Assembly: GCF_001544835.2 (NCBI RefSeq)
Contig: NZ_FCNX02000003.1
Coordinates: 310,001-374,000 of the forward strand
DNA: 64,000 nt
From: Caballeronia fortuita
Lineage (GTDB): Bacteria > Pseudomonadota > Gammaproteobacteria > Burkholderiales > Burkholderiaceae
Direction of reading: 5' to 3'
The stretch's first letter is position 1; each line of letters opens with the position of its first letter. The notes beneath the pieces were generated by a model. It made no database searches. It was not told the origin of the DNA and saw only the letters and a list, made by a program, of their open reading frames with translations. Below are positions 17,122 to 26,797 of this stretch, piece after piece. Position numbers and translations under genes: made by a program.

Positions 17122-18909
17122 TCATCGCATCGCGCCGGCGAGATTCTCCGCTTCGAGGCCCACGATCAGATCGACTTCGCCGTTGGCGAGCGTCTGCGTC
17201 GCCGGTACGCCCGCTGCCTGCAACGCAGCGCCGTCGAGCCGCGATGCATCGCCGAGCGCGACGCGCAAACGCGTTGCCGCGAGCGGTTCGAGTTTCACGA
17301 TGTTGGCCGCGCCGCCGAGCGCCGCGCGGATCTTCTCCGCGCGCGCCTTCTGCTGCGCGCTGTCCTGCGCAATCGCTGCAACCGGCGCATTCGCTGCATC
17401 CGAGGCAGCAACGGCCACCGCGCCCGCAACGGGCAGATCGGCGTCGCTGCCCGCCGTTTTCAGGTAATCCTGCATGTCGGTTTTCATGTTCTCCGACAGC
17501 GGCCCGAAGATCGCCTGCACGCCATTGCCGACGCGCACGACGCCCGCCGCGCCGAGCGCCTTCAACCTGGCATCGTCGACGAGCGATGGATCGTTCACCG
17601 TGATGCGCAGCCGCGTGATGCACGCATCGAGGCTCTTGATGTTCGATCGCCCGCCGAACGCGAGCACGAGATCGCGCGACCGTCCGCCCGCGCTGCTCGG
17701 GCTGACCGGCGCGCTCACGGCGGTATCGTCCTCACGTCCCGGCGTCTTCAGGTTGAAGCGGCTGATGACGAAACGGAACACGACGTAGTAAATCGCTGCA
17801 TAGATCGGTCCCAGGATGAACACGTACCACGCGTGCGTCGCCTTGTTGCCGATCAGGTTGAACATCAGGAAATCGATCGCGCCTTGCGAGAACGTGAAGC
17901 CCATGTGCATGTTCAGCGTATTCGCGACGAACTGCGCCGATGCCGCGAGACACGCGTGAATGAAGTACAGCACGGGCGCGACGAACAGGAAGGCGAACTC
18001 GATCGGTTCGGTGATGCCGGTGAGAAACGAAGTCAGCGCCGCCGACACCATCATGCCGCCGACAGCCACTTTCTTTTCAGGCTTGGCGCAATGCCAGATC
18101 GCGATCGCGGCTGCCGGCAGACCGAACATCTTGAACAGGAACGCGCCCGACAGAATGCCCGCGGTCGGATCGCCGGCGAAGAAACGGTTGATGTCGCCAT
18201 GCACGACCTTGCCGGTCGTCGGATCGAGGAAGCTGCCTGCCTCGAAGAAAAACGGAACGTTCCAGATGTGATGCAAGCCGAATGGAATCAGCAGACGTTC
18301 GACGAAGCCGTAGACCGTCGCCGCCGTGCGCGGGTCGGAGACGGCGGCCCATTGCGAGAACGCCTTGATTGCACCGCCGATCGGCGGCCATACGACCGAC
18401 AACACCGCGCCGAGCACGATCGAGCCGATTGCGGTCACAATCGGCACGAAGCGTTTGCCCGCGAAAAAACCGAGATACGGCGGCAGTGCGATGCGGTAAT
18501 AGCGGTTGAACATCCACGCCGCGAGACCGCCCGCTAGAATGCCGCCGAACACGCCGGTCTGAATGGACGGAATGCCCATGATCATCGCCGGTTCGACGCC
18601 TTCGACCTTCGCGATCACGCCGAGCGTCGCCGTCATCACGAGATAGCCGATGGTCGCGGCGATGCCCGATACGCCGTCGTTCTCGGTGAAGCCGAGCGCG
18701 ACGCCGATCGCGAAGATGAGCGGCAGATTGCCGAATATCACGTCGCCCGCGTTCTTCATCAGGTCGAGCACGATGGCGGGCACATAGCCGTGGAAGTCCG
18801 TCGCGCCGAGCCCGAGCAGCAGGCCCGCGACGGGCAACACCGCGACCGGCAGCATCAGCGATTTGCCGACTTTCTGCACCACCCCGAATGCGTTCTTGAA
18901 CATTTTCAT
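17122..18909 (-). CDS. nagE: N-acetylglucosamine-type PTS IICB component with an extra, cysteine-less IIB domain
   Basis: A 595-residue membrane sugar transporter. Residues 1-380 form the IIC domain of the glucose/GlcNAc family ([50 protein letters not shown]). A IIB domain follows with the phosphorylated Cys430 in [14 protein letters not shown] second IIB-like domain (about 520-595, [14 protein letters not shown]) has Ala at about 544 where the cysteine should be, so it cannot be phosphorylated. There is no IIA; that function is in the adjacent IIA-HPr-EI gene 35 bp upstream. A second ATG at 18903 has the better spacing from GGAGA and may be the true start. GlcNAc specificity is likely by family, not proven. 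Confidence 0.8.
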   Translation of the reverse strand: MKMFKNAFGVVQKVGKSLMLPVAVLPVAGLLLGLGATDFHGYVPAIVLDLMKNAGDVIFGNLPLIFAIGVALGFTENDGVSGIAATIGYLVMTATLGVIAKVEGVEPAMIMGIPSIQTGVFGGILAGGLAAWMFNRYYRIALPPYLGFFAGKRFVPIVTAIGSIVLGAVLSVVWPPIGGAIKAFSQWAAVSDPRTAATVYGFVERLLIPFGLHHIWNVPFFFEAGSFLDPTTGKVVHGDINRFFAGDPTAGILSGAFLFKMFGLPAAAIAIWHCAKPEKKVAVGGMMVSAALTSFLTGITEPIEFAFLFVAPVLYFIHACLAASAQFVANTLNMHMGFTFSQGAIDFLMFNLIGNKATHAWYVFILGPIYAAIYYVVFRFVISRFNLKTPGREDDTAVSAPVSPSSAGGRSRDLVLAFGGRSNIKSLDACITRLRITVNDPSLVDDARLKALGAAGVVRVGNGVQAIFGPLSENMKTDMQDYLKTAGSDADLPVAGAVAVAASDAANAPVAAIAQDSAQQKARAEKIRAALGGAANIVKLEPLAATRLRVALGDASRLDGAALQAAGVPATQTLANGEVDLIVGLEAENLAGAMR

Positions 18910-18944
18910 GTCTCCGCTTGTTCCGCTTGTTCCGTTTATTTCGC

Positions 18945-21488
18945 TTATTCAGCGTACTGGGCGAGCAGGGCGCGCACTTCGGCGGCCGTACCCAGCGTGA
19001 TGACTTTTGCCGCGAGCGCGCGGGCTTCGTCCATCGTGAGGCGCGCGAGCTGCGCCTTGATCGAGCCGACGGCGGGCACGCTGACCGACAGTTCGTCGAC
19101 GCCGAGGCCGACGAGCACCGGCACGGCCATCGCGTCCGATGCAATGCCGCCGCAAATGCCGACCCACTTGCCGTGCTTGTGCGCGCCTTCGACCGTCATG
19201 CCGATCAGACGCAGCACCGCCGGATGCAGCGCGTCGGCCTGCTTGGCGAGTTTCGGATGCCCGCGATCCATCGCGAGGGCGTATTGCGTCAGATCGTTGG
19301 TGCCGATAGAGAAAAAATCGACTTCCCGCGCGAGCGGCTCGGCGATCAGCGCCGCAGACGGCACTTCGATCATCACGCCGACCTTCACGTCACCGATGCG
19401 CTCGCCTGCTTCCTCCTGAAGAATGCGCCTGGCCGCGCGCACTTCCTCGATCGCGGCGACCATAGGAAACATGATGTGCAGATTGCCGATCGGCGCGGCC
19501 CGCAGAATCGCGCGCAACTGCACGCGGAACATGTCCGGACGATCGAGGCTCACGCGCACGCCGCGCAGGCCGAGGAACGGGTTGTCCTCCTTCGGCAGCG
19601 GCATGTAGGAGAGCGGCTTGTCGCCGCCGACGTCGAGCGTGCGCACGACGAGCGGCCGTTCGCGTCCGAGCGCTTCGGCGACCGCGCAATATTCGGCGGC
19701 CTGTTCGTCTTCCGATGGCGCGGTGTCCCGGTTATCGAACAAAAATTCGGAACGCAGCAGTCCGACGCCTTCCGCGCCTGCCGCGACCGCATCGCGCGCT
19801 TCCTGCGCGTTCCGGATATTTGCAACGACTTCGACGCGATGTCCGTCGGCGGTGAACGCCTCTTTGCCTGCCGCGACTTTTTCTTCGTCGCGCTTTTTCG
19901 CCTGACGCGCGATGCGTTCGCGCGCCTTCGCGAGATCGTCGTCGCTCGGGTTGCGCCGCAGGCTGCCATGCGAGCCGTCGAGCACGACGAGCGTGCCATC
20001 GGGCAATTGCAGCGCTTCTTCGTCGATGCCGCAGATCGCCGGAATGCCGAGCGAGCGCGCGAGAATCGCGACATGGCTCGTCGCGCCGCCGGTCGTCGTG
20101 CAGAAGCCGAGCACCTTGCTGCGATCGAGCGCGGCCGTGTCGGAAGGTGAAAGCTCCTCCGCGATCAGGATCGATTCGCCGGGCACGTCGATACGCGCTT
20201 CTTTCACGCCCGCGAGCAGCGCCAGCACGCGCCGGCCGACATCGCGGATATCGCCCGCGCGCTCACGCAGCAGCGCGTTGTCGACATGTTCGAGATTGGC
20301 CGCCTGCGTCTCAAACGCGCCGCGCCACGCGAAGCCCGCGCTCTTGCCGTCGCTGATGCCGGCGATGGCCGCATCGTTCAGATCGGGATCGTCGAGCAGT
20401 TCGAGATGCGCATCGAGAATCTGCGCCTTCGACGGATCGGTGAGCTTCGCCTTCAAGGCCTCGATCTGCTGACGCGCTTCGTGATGCGCCGCATCGAGCC
20501 GCGCGCGCTCGCGTTGCGGCGATTCGCCCGCTTCGGCCACGTCGATGACTTCCCGGCGGAATTGCACGATCTTTCCGACCGCGAGCCCCGGCGACGCCGA
20601 GACGCCCGTGAACTCGTTCGCGTCGGCGTGCGCGCGAACGGCCGGCGCGGCCGCAGTGCCAGCATTGACCGCATCGGCTGCGGCGGGCGCGGGCGCATCG
20701 CCGGGCTTTTCGCCGGAGCCCGACGCCAGGAGACGCGCGAGCGCGGCAGCGGCTTCGCCCGCGTCGGGACCGGCGGCTTCGACGCGCAGTTTGTCGCCGA
20801 ATTTCGTCGCGAGCGCCATCAACGCGACCACGGACTTCGCGTTCGCGCTGTCGCTGCCGCGCAAAACGCGGATATCGGATTTGTACTTCTTCGCCTCGGC
20901 TGCGAACACGGCGGCGGGCCGCGCGTGCAGGCCTTGCGGATTCGGCAGATCGACTTCGCCGGACTGAATCGCGCCGGTCGTGCCGCTCGCGGCATCGTCG
21001 CGTGCGCCGCCGACGAATTCGACCGTCAGCGCGACGTCCTTGCCCGCCGTGACGAGGCCCGTTGCCGGCACGTAGCGCGTAACGAGCTCGCCGTTCGCGA
21101 TGACCATCTGCGTGAGCAGGCTCACGGCGCGCGCGCCGACGACGAGCGGATCGAAGCGGATCAGCGGCTGGCCGGTCACGACCGTGTCGCCTTCCTTGAC
21201 GAGCGGCGTGAAGCCTTCGCCGCGCAGCATCACGGTGTCGAGTCCGATATGGATCAACACCTGCAGGCCGTTCTCGGCAGTGATCGTCGCCGCGTGCGCC
21301 GCGCGATGCAGCTGCGTGACCGTCCCCGAAAGCGGGGCGAGCAATTCGTCGGAAGTGGGATCGATCGACACGCCGTCGCCGACCATCTTTTGCGCAAAAA
21401 CCGGATCGGGCACGGTCTCGAGTTGCACCATCACGCCGGAGAGCGGCGCCATCAATTCGATTCGCGCCAAACGTTGAGGAGCTTTCAT
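18945..21488 (-). CDS. PTS multiphosphoryl transfer protein, IIA(Glc/Nag)-HPr-Enzyme I fusion
   Basis: An 847-residue soluble fusion that carries the whole phosphorelay for the neighbouring IICB. Residues 1-150 are a Crr-like IIA domain with His65 and the phosphorylated His80 ([10 protein letters not shown]). Residues about 178-260 are HPr with His188 in GLHARP. The rest is Enzyme I with the phosphohistidine His472 in [19 protein letters not shown] and a PEP-binding TIM barrel. ATG 21488 is chosen over upstream frames because AAGGAG precedes it by eight bases. It is the upstream gene of a two-gene operon with the IICB gene. No nagA or nagB is in the window. Confidence 0.9.
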   Translation of the reverse strand: MKAPQRLARIELMAPLSGVMVQLETVPDPVFAQKMVGDGVSIDPTSDELLAPLSGTVTQLHRAAHAATITAENGLQVLIHIGLDTVMLRGEGFTPLVKEGDTVVTGQPLIRFDPLVVGARAVSLLTQMVIANGELVTRYVPATGLVTAGKDVALTVEFVGGARDDAASGTTGAIQSGEVDLPNPQGLHARPAAVFAAEAKKYKSDIRVLRGSDSANAKSVVALMALATKFGDKLRVEAAGPDAGEAAAALARLLASGSGEKPGDAPAPAAADAVNAGTAAAPAVRAHADANEFTGVSASPGLAVGKIVQFRREVIDVAEAGESPQRERARLDAAHHEARQQIEALKAKLTDPSKAQILDAHLELLDDPDLNDAAIAGISDGKSAGFAWRGAFETQAANLEHVDNALLRERAGDIRDVGRRVLALLAGVKEARIDVPGESILIAEELSPSDTAALDRSKVLGFCTTTGGATSHVAILARSLGIPAICGIDEEALQLPDGTLVVLDGSHGSLRRNPSDDDLAKARERIARQAKKRDEEKVAAGKEAFTADGHRVEVVANIRNAQEARDAVAAGAEGVGLLRSEFLFDNRDTAPSEDEQAAEYCAVAEALGRERPLVVRTLDVGGDKPLSYMPLPKEDNPFLGLRGVRVSLDRPDMFRVQLRAILRAAPIGNLHIMFPMVAAIEEVRAARRILQEEAGERIGDVKVGVMIEVPSAALIAEPLAREVDFFSIGTNDLTQYALAMDRGHPKLAKQADALHPAVLRLIGMTVEGAHKHGKWVGICGGIASDAMAVPVLVGLGVDELSVSVPAVGSIKAQLARLTMDEARALAAKVITLGTAAEVRALLAQYAE

Positions 21489-21807
21489 CTGATCGACTCC
21501 TTGTCCTTTAACGATATGAGCTGCAACCGGCCTGAGGTAAATCATAGGCAACGGCTTCATGGTTCGCTGACCGAATGAATGCGCGTAAGACAAAGCCCGG
21601 ACTTTGTCATGAAACGTTGCATTAGTTCGGAATCTGAAACGCCGCATTCTTCTTCCGGAACGCTGCGGCAAAACGCGCGCTATTGTTTCGCGCCGCAGCA
21701 GTGAATTCTAGAGACCGCGCTCGAACCGCAGCGATCCGTCGCAGCGCCCGTCTGACTGTCTCACTAAGCTTGTTATTACTAATGTGCAAGCGAAAGGAGC
21801 GCGAATC
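21489..21807. other. Intergenic region between divergent PTS operon and small ORF
   Basis: This 319-bp gap holds the promoters of the PTS operon (minus strand) and of the 74-residue protein (plus strand). I see no convincing operator palindrome or gene in it. Confidence 0.4.
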
Positions 21808-22032
21808 ATGATCTACCGCAATAAAACCGAAGCTTATTGGGAGCCGCTGTTGACAATCGCCCGCGACGAACTCGGCATCGAAACATTCGATTCGACGGGC
21901 AAGCCGAGCGCCGATATCCGCCTGTGCCGTGTCGAGGACATCGGACGCGCACTCGAACGCGCTTACGATTTCGGTCTGCTCGTCGGACATACGGTGACGC
22001 GCGCAGAGTCGGCGAAGGAACCGTGCGCGTGA
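21808..22032 (+). CDS. Small conserved-looking hypothetical protein (74 aa)
   Basis: The product begins MIYRNKTEAYWEPLLTIA and continues with a mixed alpha/beta sequence of ordinary soluble composition, without a signal or membrane segment. ATG 21808 follows AAGGAG by eight bases, a strong translation signal, and codon use matches the neighbours, so I regard it as a real gene. I do not recognise a named domain with confidence. It stands alone between the PTS operon and the hydroxyacid dehydrogenase, with 248 bp to the next gene. Confidence 0.6.
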   Translation: MIYRNKTEAYWEPLLTIARDELGIETFDSTGKPSADIRLCRVEDIGRALERAYDFGLLVGHTVTRAESAKEPCA

Positions 22033-22280
22033 TCGCAGCGATTGCCGCTTGGCAGTCGATTGGAACGATGTGTGCAGGCGTTCGAAAATTGGAAGGCCCG
22101 CCGCCGCCAAGTCATCGCATCAGGTGATTCTTCGTCAGTCGTTGCGTCGTTTTCATAATGACGTTATGATTTTCATCAACTCGCCGCGCTGTCGCACGGA
22201 CGCACGGACGCGCGGCGCAGGCAAGTACGCATATCGATGTCTTACTTCTGAGCGCACGACCGCGTCGCAGCGGCAACCTG

Positions 22281-23525
22281 ATGAAATCGGAAACGACGAA
22301 GCAACAACTGGCACAACAGCCGGCGCAAGCGGTTCCAAAGGCGTTGAAACGCTATCTGTCGCTCGATGACTTCGAGATCGCCGCGCGGCGGCATCTCCCA
22401 CGGCCCATCTTCGGCTATATCTCGGGCGCGGCCGAGCGCAACGCATCGCTCGACGACAACCAGCGCGCCTATTCCGAATATCGCTTCGTCACGCGCGTGC
22501 TTCGCGATGTTTCACGCCGCACGCAGGAAACGACACTGCTCGGGAAGACGTATCGCGCGCCGTTCGGCATCGCGCCGATGGGCATATCCGCGTTATCCGC
22601 TTACCGCGGCGACCTCGTGCAAGCGGAAGCCGCACGCGAAGCCGGTATCCCGATGATCATGAGCGGATCGTCGCTCATTCCTCTCGAGACCGTCGCGAAG
22701 GATGCGCCGGGCACATGGTTCCAGGCGTATCTTCCCGGCGAATCGCAGAAGATCGAAGCGCTGATCGAGCGCGTCGAACGGGCAGGCTACGACACGCTCG
22801 TCCTCACCGTCGACACGGCCGTGCTGGCCAACCGCGAGAACAACATCCGCACGGGCTTTTCCACGCCGCTCAAGCCGAGCGCGAGGCTCGCGTGGGATGG
22901 CGTCACGCGCCCTCGCTGGCTGCTCGGCACTGCGCTCAGGACACTCGTCAAGCACGGCATGCCGCATTTCGAGAACTCGTATGCGACCCGGGGCGCGCCC
23001 ATCTTCTCGGGGCGCGTGGTGCGCGATTTCGGCGCGAAGGATCATCTGAACTGGACTCACTTGCGTCAGATCCGCGCGCAGTGGAAAGGCAAGCTCGTCA
23101 TCAAGGGCATCATGGCCGCCGATGATGCGATCGCGGCGCGCGATCATGGCGTCGAAGGAATCATCGTTTCCAATCATGGCGGGCGGCAACTCGACGGCAC
23201 GGCGGCGCCGCTTCGCGTATTGCCCGACATCGTCGACGCAGTCGGCGGCGATATCGCGGTGATGATCGATGGCGGCATCCGCCGGGGCACCGACGTATTA
23301 AAGGCGCTGGCGCTCGGCGCGGATTTCGTTTTCGTCGGCCGTCCGTTCAACTATGCCGCATCGGTGGCCGGCAAGGCGGGCGTCGCGCATGCGATCGGCA
23401 TTCTGCATGGGGAAGTGCAACGCAACCTCGGTTTGCTGGGACTCAATCGTATCGACGAGTTGAGTCCGGACGTGCTCATCAGACTGCCGTCGAGCTTCGC
23501 CGCCGCTGAAAGGCATAGCCAATGA
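22281..23525 (+). CDS. FMN-dependent alpha-hydroxy-acid dehydrogenase/oxidase (L-lactate dehydrogenase-like)
   Basis: A 414-residue TIM-barrel flavoenzyme of the LldD/glycolate oxidase/mandelate dehydrogenase family. The active-site His is His299 in SNHGGRQLDGT; the FMN phosphate site is DGGIRRGTDVLKALALGADFVFVGRPF, and APMGISALSAYRGD lies near residue 98. The N-terminal 20 residues are Gln/Ala rich and have a weak ribosome site, so the start is uncertain. It should oxidise a 2-hydroxyacid to the 2-oxoacid; which one (lactate, mandelate or other) cannot be read. It overlaps an IclR regulator gene by ATGA, an arrangement that usually marks the regulator as its own. Confidence 0.87.
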   Translation: MKSETTKQQLAQQPAQAVPKALKRYLSLDDFEIAARRHLPRPIFGYISGAAERNASLDDNQRAYSEYRFVTRVLRDVSRRTQETTLLGKTYRAPFGIAPMGISALSAYRGDLVQAEAAREAGIPMIMSGSSLIPLETVAKDAPGTWFQAYLPGESQKIEALIERVERAGYDTLVLTVDTAVLANRENNIRTGFSTPLKPSARLAWDGVTRPRWLLGTALRTLVKHGMPHFENSYATRGAPIFSGRVVRDFGAKDHLNWTHLRQIRAQWKGKLVIKGIMAADDAIAARDHGVEGIIVSNHGGRQLDGTAAPLRVLPDIVDAVGGDIAVMIDGGIRRGTDVLKALALGADFVFVGRPFNYAASVAGKAGVAHAIGILHGEVQRNLGLLGLNRIDELSPDVLIRLPSSFAAAERHSQ

Positions 23526-24232
23526 AGCAGGCAATGAAGGATGACGAACAGATCGACCGGTCCGTCGCCGCAGTCGATCGCACGCTCTCGTTGCTCGAAG
23601 CCTTTCTGGATGATCCTGGCGGGCGGTCGCTGTCGGAACTCGAGCAGCGAACGGGCCTCTTCAAGAGCGTCATCCTCCGGTACATGATTTCGCTGGAAGC
23701 GCGCGGATTCGTGCACAAGGAGCCGGACGGGCTGTACCGGCTGGGTTACAGGGCCGCTCAGTTCGGCCGCGCATTCGAAAATGGCGTGGATATGGTGGCG
23801 ACGCTGAAGCCGGTTGTCGAACGGCTGAGCGAGAGGACGGGAAGCAGCGCGTCGATCTATGTGCGCGACGGCGACTGGCGCGTCTGTCTGTTGCGCGCGG
23901 AACCGGAGCGCGATGTGCGCGTCGCGATCCGTGCGGGCACGCGGCGTCCGATGGACAAGTCGGCGTCGAGTCTCGCCTTCAGGCGTTTCGAGCGCAAAAC
24001 CGTGCAGGCGTTTGCGACGGCGGGCGTGACGGGCATCGCGTCGTCGGCGGGCGTGGGCGATCCGCTGCTTGCGTCGATGGCCGCGCCGCTCTTCGGCATG
24101 GCCGATGCGCTCGTCGGCGTGCTGACGCTGTCGGGCGTCATCGGCCACTTTCATGTCGACGATGAAAAATTGCGCGCGCTGCTCTACGAAGAAGCGATCG
24201 CGGCCAGCGCGTTGCTCGGCGCGGCGCCGTGA
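23522..24232 (+). CDS. IclR-family regulator coupled to the 2-hydroxyacid dehydrogenase gene
   Basis: A 236-residue IclR protein: N-terminal winged helix (SVAAVDRTLSLLEAFLDDPGGRSLSELEQRTGLFKSVILRYMISLE split over residues 12-60), then the effector-binding domain with the usual GSSASIYVRDGDWRVCLLRAEPER stretch near residue 110. ATG overlaps the previous stop by ATGA, so it is co-transcribed with the flavoenzyme. It is convergent with the next IclR gene, six bases away. Probable role: control of hydroxyacid use. Confidence 0.87.
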   Translation: MKQAMKDDEQIDRSVAAVDRTLSLLEAFLDDPGGRSLSELEQRTGLFKSVILRYMISLEARGFVHKEPDGLYRLGYRAAQFGRAFENGVDMVATLKPVVERLSERTGSSASIYVRDGDWRVCLLRAEPERDVRVAIRAGTRRPMDKSASSLAFRRFERKTVQAFATAGVTGIASSAGVGDPLLASMAAPLFGMADALVGVLTLSGVIGHFHVDDEKLRALLYEEAIAASALLGAAP

Positions 24233-24237
24233 ATCCG

Positions 24238-24960
24238 CTAACGGCGCTCGCCGGTGCCGTACATGCGCTCGCAGAACGCGACGCTCGCGCCGAGCCGCCG
24301 GGACAGATCGGACGCAGCCTGGAGTTGCGGCGCAATGAGTTCGCCGGTATCGCGCGCCGCGTTCAGGCGCGATGCCGGACCGGACAGCGTCAACGCGGCC
24401 ATGAACTCGGCGTCGGGACCGAAGACGGGCGTCGCGAATGCAGCGGTGTGCACGTCGCGCGCGCCTGACGTGAAGAGCGGTAGCGGCGGCGGTTCCGCAA
24501 AGATCGGCTCGCGAAGTCCCCAATAACGAATCACCTGGCCGATGGCGGTGTCGTCGAGCGGAAGCGACGTTCCCGCAAGCCGCGTTTCGCGCAGACCTTC
24601 CGACGGCTCCGCGCGAAAGAGACACAGCCGCTTCGCTTTATCGAGCACGTAGTAGGAGGCGCTCTCCTTCGTTTGCGCCGCGAGCGCGAACAGTACCGGC
24701 TCCACGACCGACGACAGATGAAACGACTGCTCGTAGAGCTTGCCAAGATAAAGCACGCGCGCGCCGAGTGCGTACATGCCGTCGTCGGAACGCACGACAT
24801 AGCCCATGCGTTCGAGCGAGTTCATCAGCCGGTACACGGTGGTCTTGTGCATGCCTGAAGCGGCAGCAAGCGCGGCAAGCGACAGTTTTTCCTTGCCGAG
24901 CCTGAAGCAGTCGAGCAGGCCAAGCGCCCGTTCGACCGCGATCACACCGTCGTTTCCCAT
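24238..24960 (-). CDS. IclR-family regulator divergent from the RraA/lactonase operon
   Basis: A 240-residue IclR protein with helix-turn-helix LSLAALAAASGMHKTTVYRLMNSLERMGYV in residues 25-55 and a C-terminal ligand domain. ATG 24960 is preceded by GGAGG; the open frame further upstream runs through the promoter region and is not coding. The gene is divergent from the RraA operon, and the 177-bp space between them contains repeated TGYAYACAGTAMAAS-like motifs, so it most likely controls that operon and perhaps itself. Confidence 0.88.
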   Translation of the reverse strand: MGNDGVIAVERALGLLDCFRLGKEKLSLAALAAASGMHKTTVYRLMNSLERMGYVVRSDDGMYALGARVLYLGKLYEQSFHLSSVVEPVLFALAAQTKESASYYVLDKAKRLCLFRAEPSEGLRETRLAGTSLPLDDTAIGQVIRYWGLREPIFAEPPPLPLFTSGARDVHTAAFATPVFGPDAEFMAALTLSGPASRLNAARDTGELIAPQLQAASDLSRRLGASVAFCERMYGTGERR

Positions 24961-25004
24961 CTTGCCTCCGTGTCGTTCATTTCTGCGGTCCGTTTGTCGA
25001 GCAT

Positions 25005-25118
25005 TGTACACAGTAAAACGATGGTGCATACAGTAAAAGGGTAAACGCCACTGTCCCAGATAGCTTACGCACGTTAAAGTGGTTTCACTTCGTACACCAC
25101 TGTTGCACACAGTACAAC
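25005..25118. promoter_or_regulatory. Repeated candidate IclR operator motifs
   Basis: Three related 15-mers lie between the divergent IclR and RraA genes: TGTACACAGTAAAAC (25005-25019), TGCATACAGTAAAAG (25025-25039) and TGCACACAGTACAAC (25104-25118). The first two are exactly 20 bp apart, two helical turns, and so lie on one face of the DNA. The third overlaps the short dyad ACTGT-TGCAC-ACAGT. I take these as binding sites for the IclR protein at 24238; the motif is seen, the binding is inferred. Confidence 0.6.
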
Positions 25119-25137
25119 TTTGCCCTGAGGAAAATTC

Positions 25138-25830
25138 ATGAGCACCGACACGAATCAATCGATCATTCGAGACATCGACCGCGTTTCTCCCGAACTCGTC
25201 GAAGCGGCGGCAAAGTTCCAGGCCGCAATCCTCGCCGACGTCGCCGGGCGCCGCGGCACCGTGCACGGCCGCGTGAAGCCGCTGTCGCCGAAGATGAAAG
25301 TGGCGGGTCCGGCAATCACCGTCGAGGTCCGTCAAGGCGACAACCTGGCGATCCACGCCGCGCTGGCCATCGCGAAGCCGGGCGACGTGATCATCGTGGA
25401 CGGCAAAGGCGACGTGAGTTGCGCGCTGCTCGGCGAGATCATGGCGACGCAGGCGAAGGTCAGCGGCATCGCGGGCATCGTCATCGACGCGGCAGTGCGC
25501 GACGCGCATGAGCTCGCGAACGGCGACTATCCGATCTTTTCCGCCGGCCTGAATCCGTGCGGCCCGACGAAGAGCGTGGCGGGTCTCGTCAACCATCCGA
25601 TTTGCGCGGGCGGCACGGCGGTCAATCCGGGCGATCTGGTCGTCGGCGATGCGGACGGCGTCGTCGTGATTCCGCGTGCGGATGTCGCGCGCATCGTCGA
25701 ACTCGCGCAGAAAAAGCTCGATAGCGAAACGGCGCGCATCGCGGCGATCCACAAGGGCGATGGGCGTGCCGGCTGGCTCGACAAGGAACTGCGCGCGGTC
25801 GGCATGCTGGCCGAAGGCGAGGCGCTGTAA
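25138..25830 (+). CDS. RraA/HMG-aldolase family protein
   Basis: A 230-residue member of the RraA-like class II aldolase fold (4-hydroxy-4-methyl-2-oxoglutarate/4-carboxy-4-hydroxy-2-oxoadipate aldolase group). Visible family segments are GDVIIVDGKGD near residue 80, GIAGIVIDAAVRD near 115-127 with the conserved Arg-Asp pair, and GDLVVGDADGVVVIP near 170. Such enzymes split or decarboxylate 2-oxo acids with a divalent metal. It is the first gene of a long run and its stop shares a base with the next ATG. The true substrate is unknown; the neighbours suggest a sugar acid or branched oxoacid. Confidence 0.8.
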   Translation: MSTDTNQSIIRDIDRVSPELVEAAAKFQAAILADVAGRRGTVHGRVKPLSPKMKVAGPAITVEVRQGDNLAIHAALAIAKPGDVIIVDGKGDVSCALLGEIMATQAKVSGIAGIVIDAAVRDAHELANGDYPIFSAGLNPCGPTKSVAGLVNHPICAGGTAVNPGDLVVGDADGVVVIPRADVARIVELAQKKLDSETARIAAIHKGDGRAGWLDKELRAVGMLAEGEAL

Positions 25831-26777
25831 TGGACGCGAACGTTCAAAAGCCCGTTGTCATCGTCACGGCCGCCGACCTCGCGCCGCAGGCGCTCGAGAT
25901 GCTCGAATCGTTCGAGGTCGTGTTCGCGGGCAAGCAGCCGACCGAGGACGACATCGTCGCGCTGTGCGAGAAGACGAAGCCGGTCGCGATCATCGTACGG
26001 TACGGCAAGGTCAACGCGCGCATCATGGATGCGGCGAAAAACCTGCAGGTCATCTCGAAGCACGGCAGCGGTATCGACGTGATCGACCAGGACGCCGCCG
26101 CTGCGCGCGGCATCGCGGTGCGGGCGGCCATCGGCGCGAACGCCGCGGCCGTCGCCGAGCACGCGTGGGCGCTCATCCTCGCGTGCGCGAAGTCGGTGCC
26201 GCAACTCGACCTTCGCATGCGCGACGGCCACTGGGACAAGTCGACGCACAAGTCCTTCGAACTCGATGGCCGCACGCTCGGCGTGGTGGGCCTCGGTTCC
26301 ATCGGGCGGCGCGTGGCGTCGATCGGCGTCGCGTTCGGCATGAACGTGCTCGCCTTCGATCCGTTCGCGAAGGAAGCGCCGCAGGGCGTCACGCTCGCAT
26401 CGATGGACGAGATCTACGCCGCATCCGACGTGCTCTCGCTCAACTGTCCGCTGACGGAAGAGAACCGCAACATGATCAATCGCGAGACGCTCGCCCGCAT
26501 GAAGCGCGGCGCGATCCTCGTGAACACGGCGCGCGGCGGGCTGATCGACGAACCCGCGCTCGTCGAGGCGCTCGCGAGCGGCCAGTTGCGTTCGGCCGGC
26601 GTCGATAGTTTCGCCATCGAGCCGATGACGCATCCGCATCCCTTCCAGTCCGTGCCCAACGTGATTATCTCGCCGCACGTCGGCGGCGTCAGCGAAGCGG
26701 CCTACGTGAACATGGGCAAGGGTGCCGCGGCCAACGTGCTCGCGGTCATCGAGGAAAACGCCCGCAAGGTGGCGTGA
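25830..26777 (+). CDS. NAD-dependent D-2-hydroxyacid dehydrogenase
   Basis: A 315-residue enzyme of the phosphoglycerate/hydroxypyruvate/formate dehydrogenase family. The NAD-binding loop is GVVGLGSIGRRVASIG near residue 150; the catalytic Arg lies in NTARGGLIDE, Glu in SFAIEP and His in SPHVGGVSE. The start codon overlaps the TAA of the RraA gene. It is shorter than SerA and lacks regulatory ACT domains, so it is a catabolic hydroxyacid or hydroxypyruvate reductase rather than a serine biosynthesis enzyme. With RraA and two lactonases it points to breakdown of a lactone-derived hydroxyacid. Confidence 0.87.
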   Translation: MDANVQKPVVIVTAADLAPQALEMLESFEVVFAGKQPTEDDIVALCEKTKPVAIIVRYGKVNARIMDAAKNLQVISKHGSGIDVIDQDAAAARGIAVRAAIGANAAAVAEHAWALILACAKSVPQLDLRMRDGHWDKSTHKSFELDGRTLGVVGLGSIGRRVASIGVAFGMNVLAFDPFAKEAPQGVTLASMDEIYAASDVLSLNCPLTEENRNMINRETLARMKRGAILVNTARGGLIDEPALVEALASGQLRSAGVDSFAIEPMTHPHPFQSVPNVIISPHVGGVSEAAYVNMGKGAAANVLAVIEENARKVA

Positions 26778-26797
26778 CTTTCGCAGGAAGACTGAGC

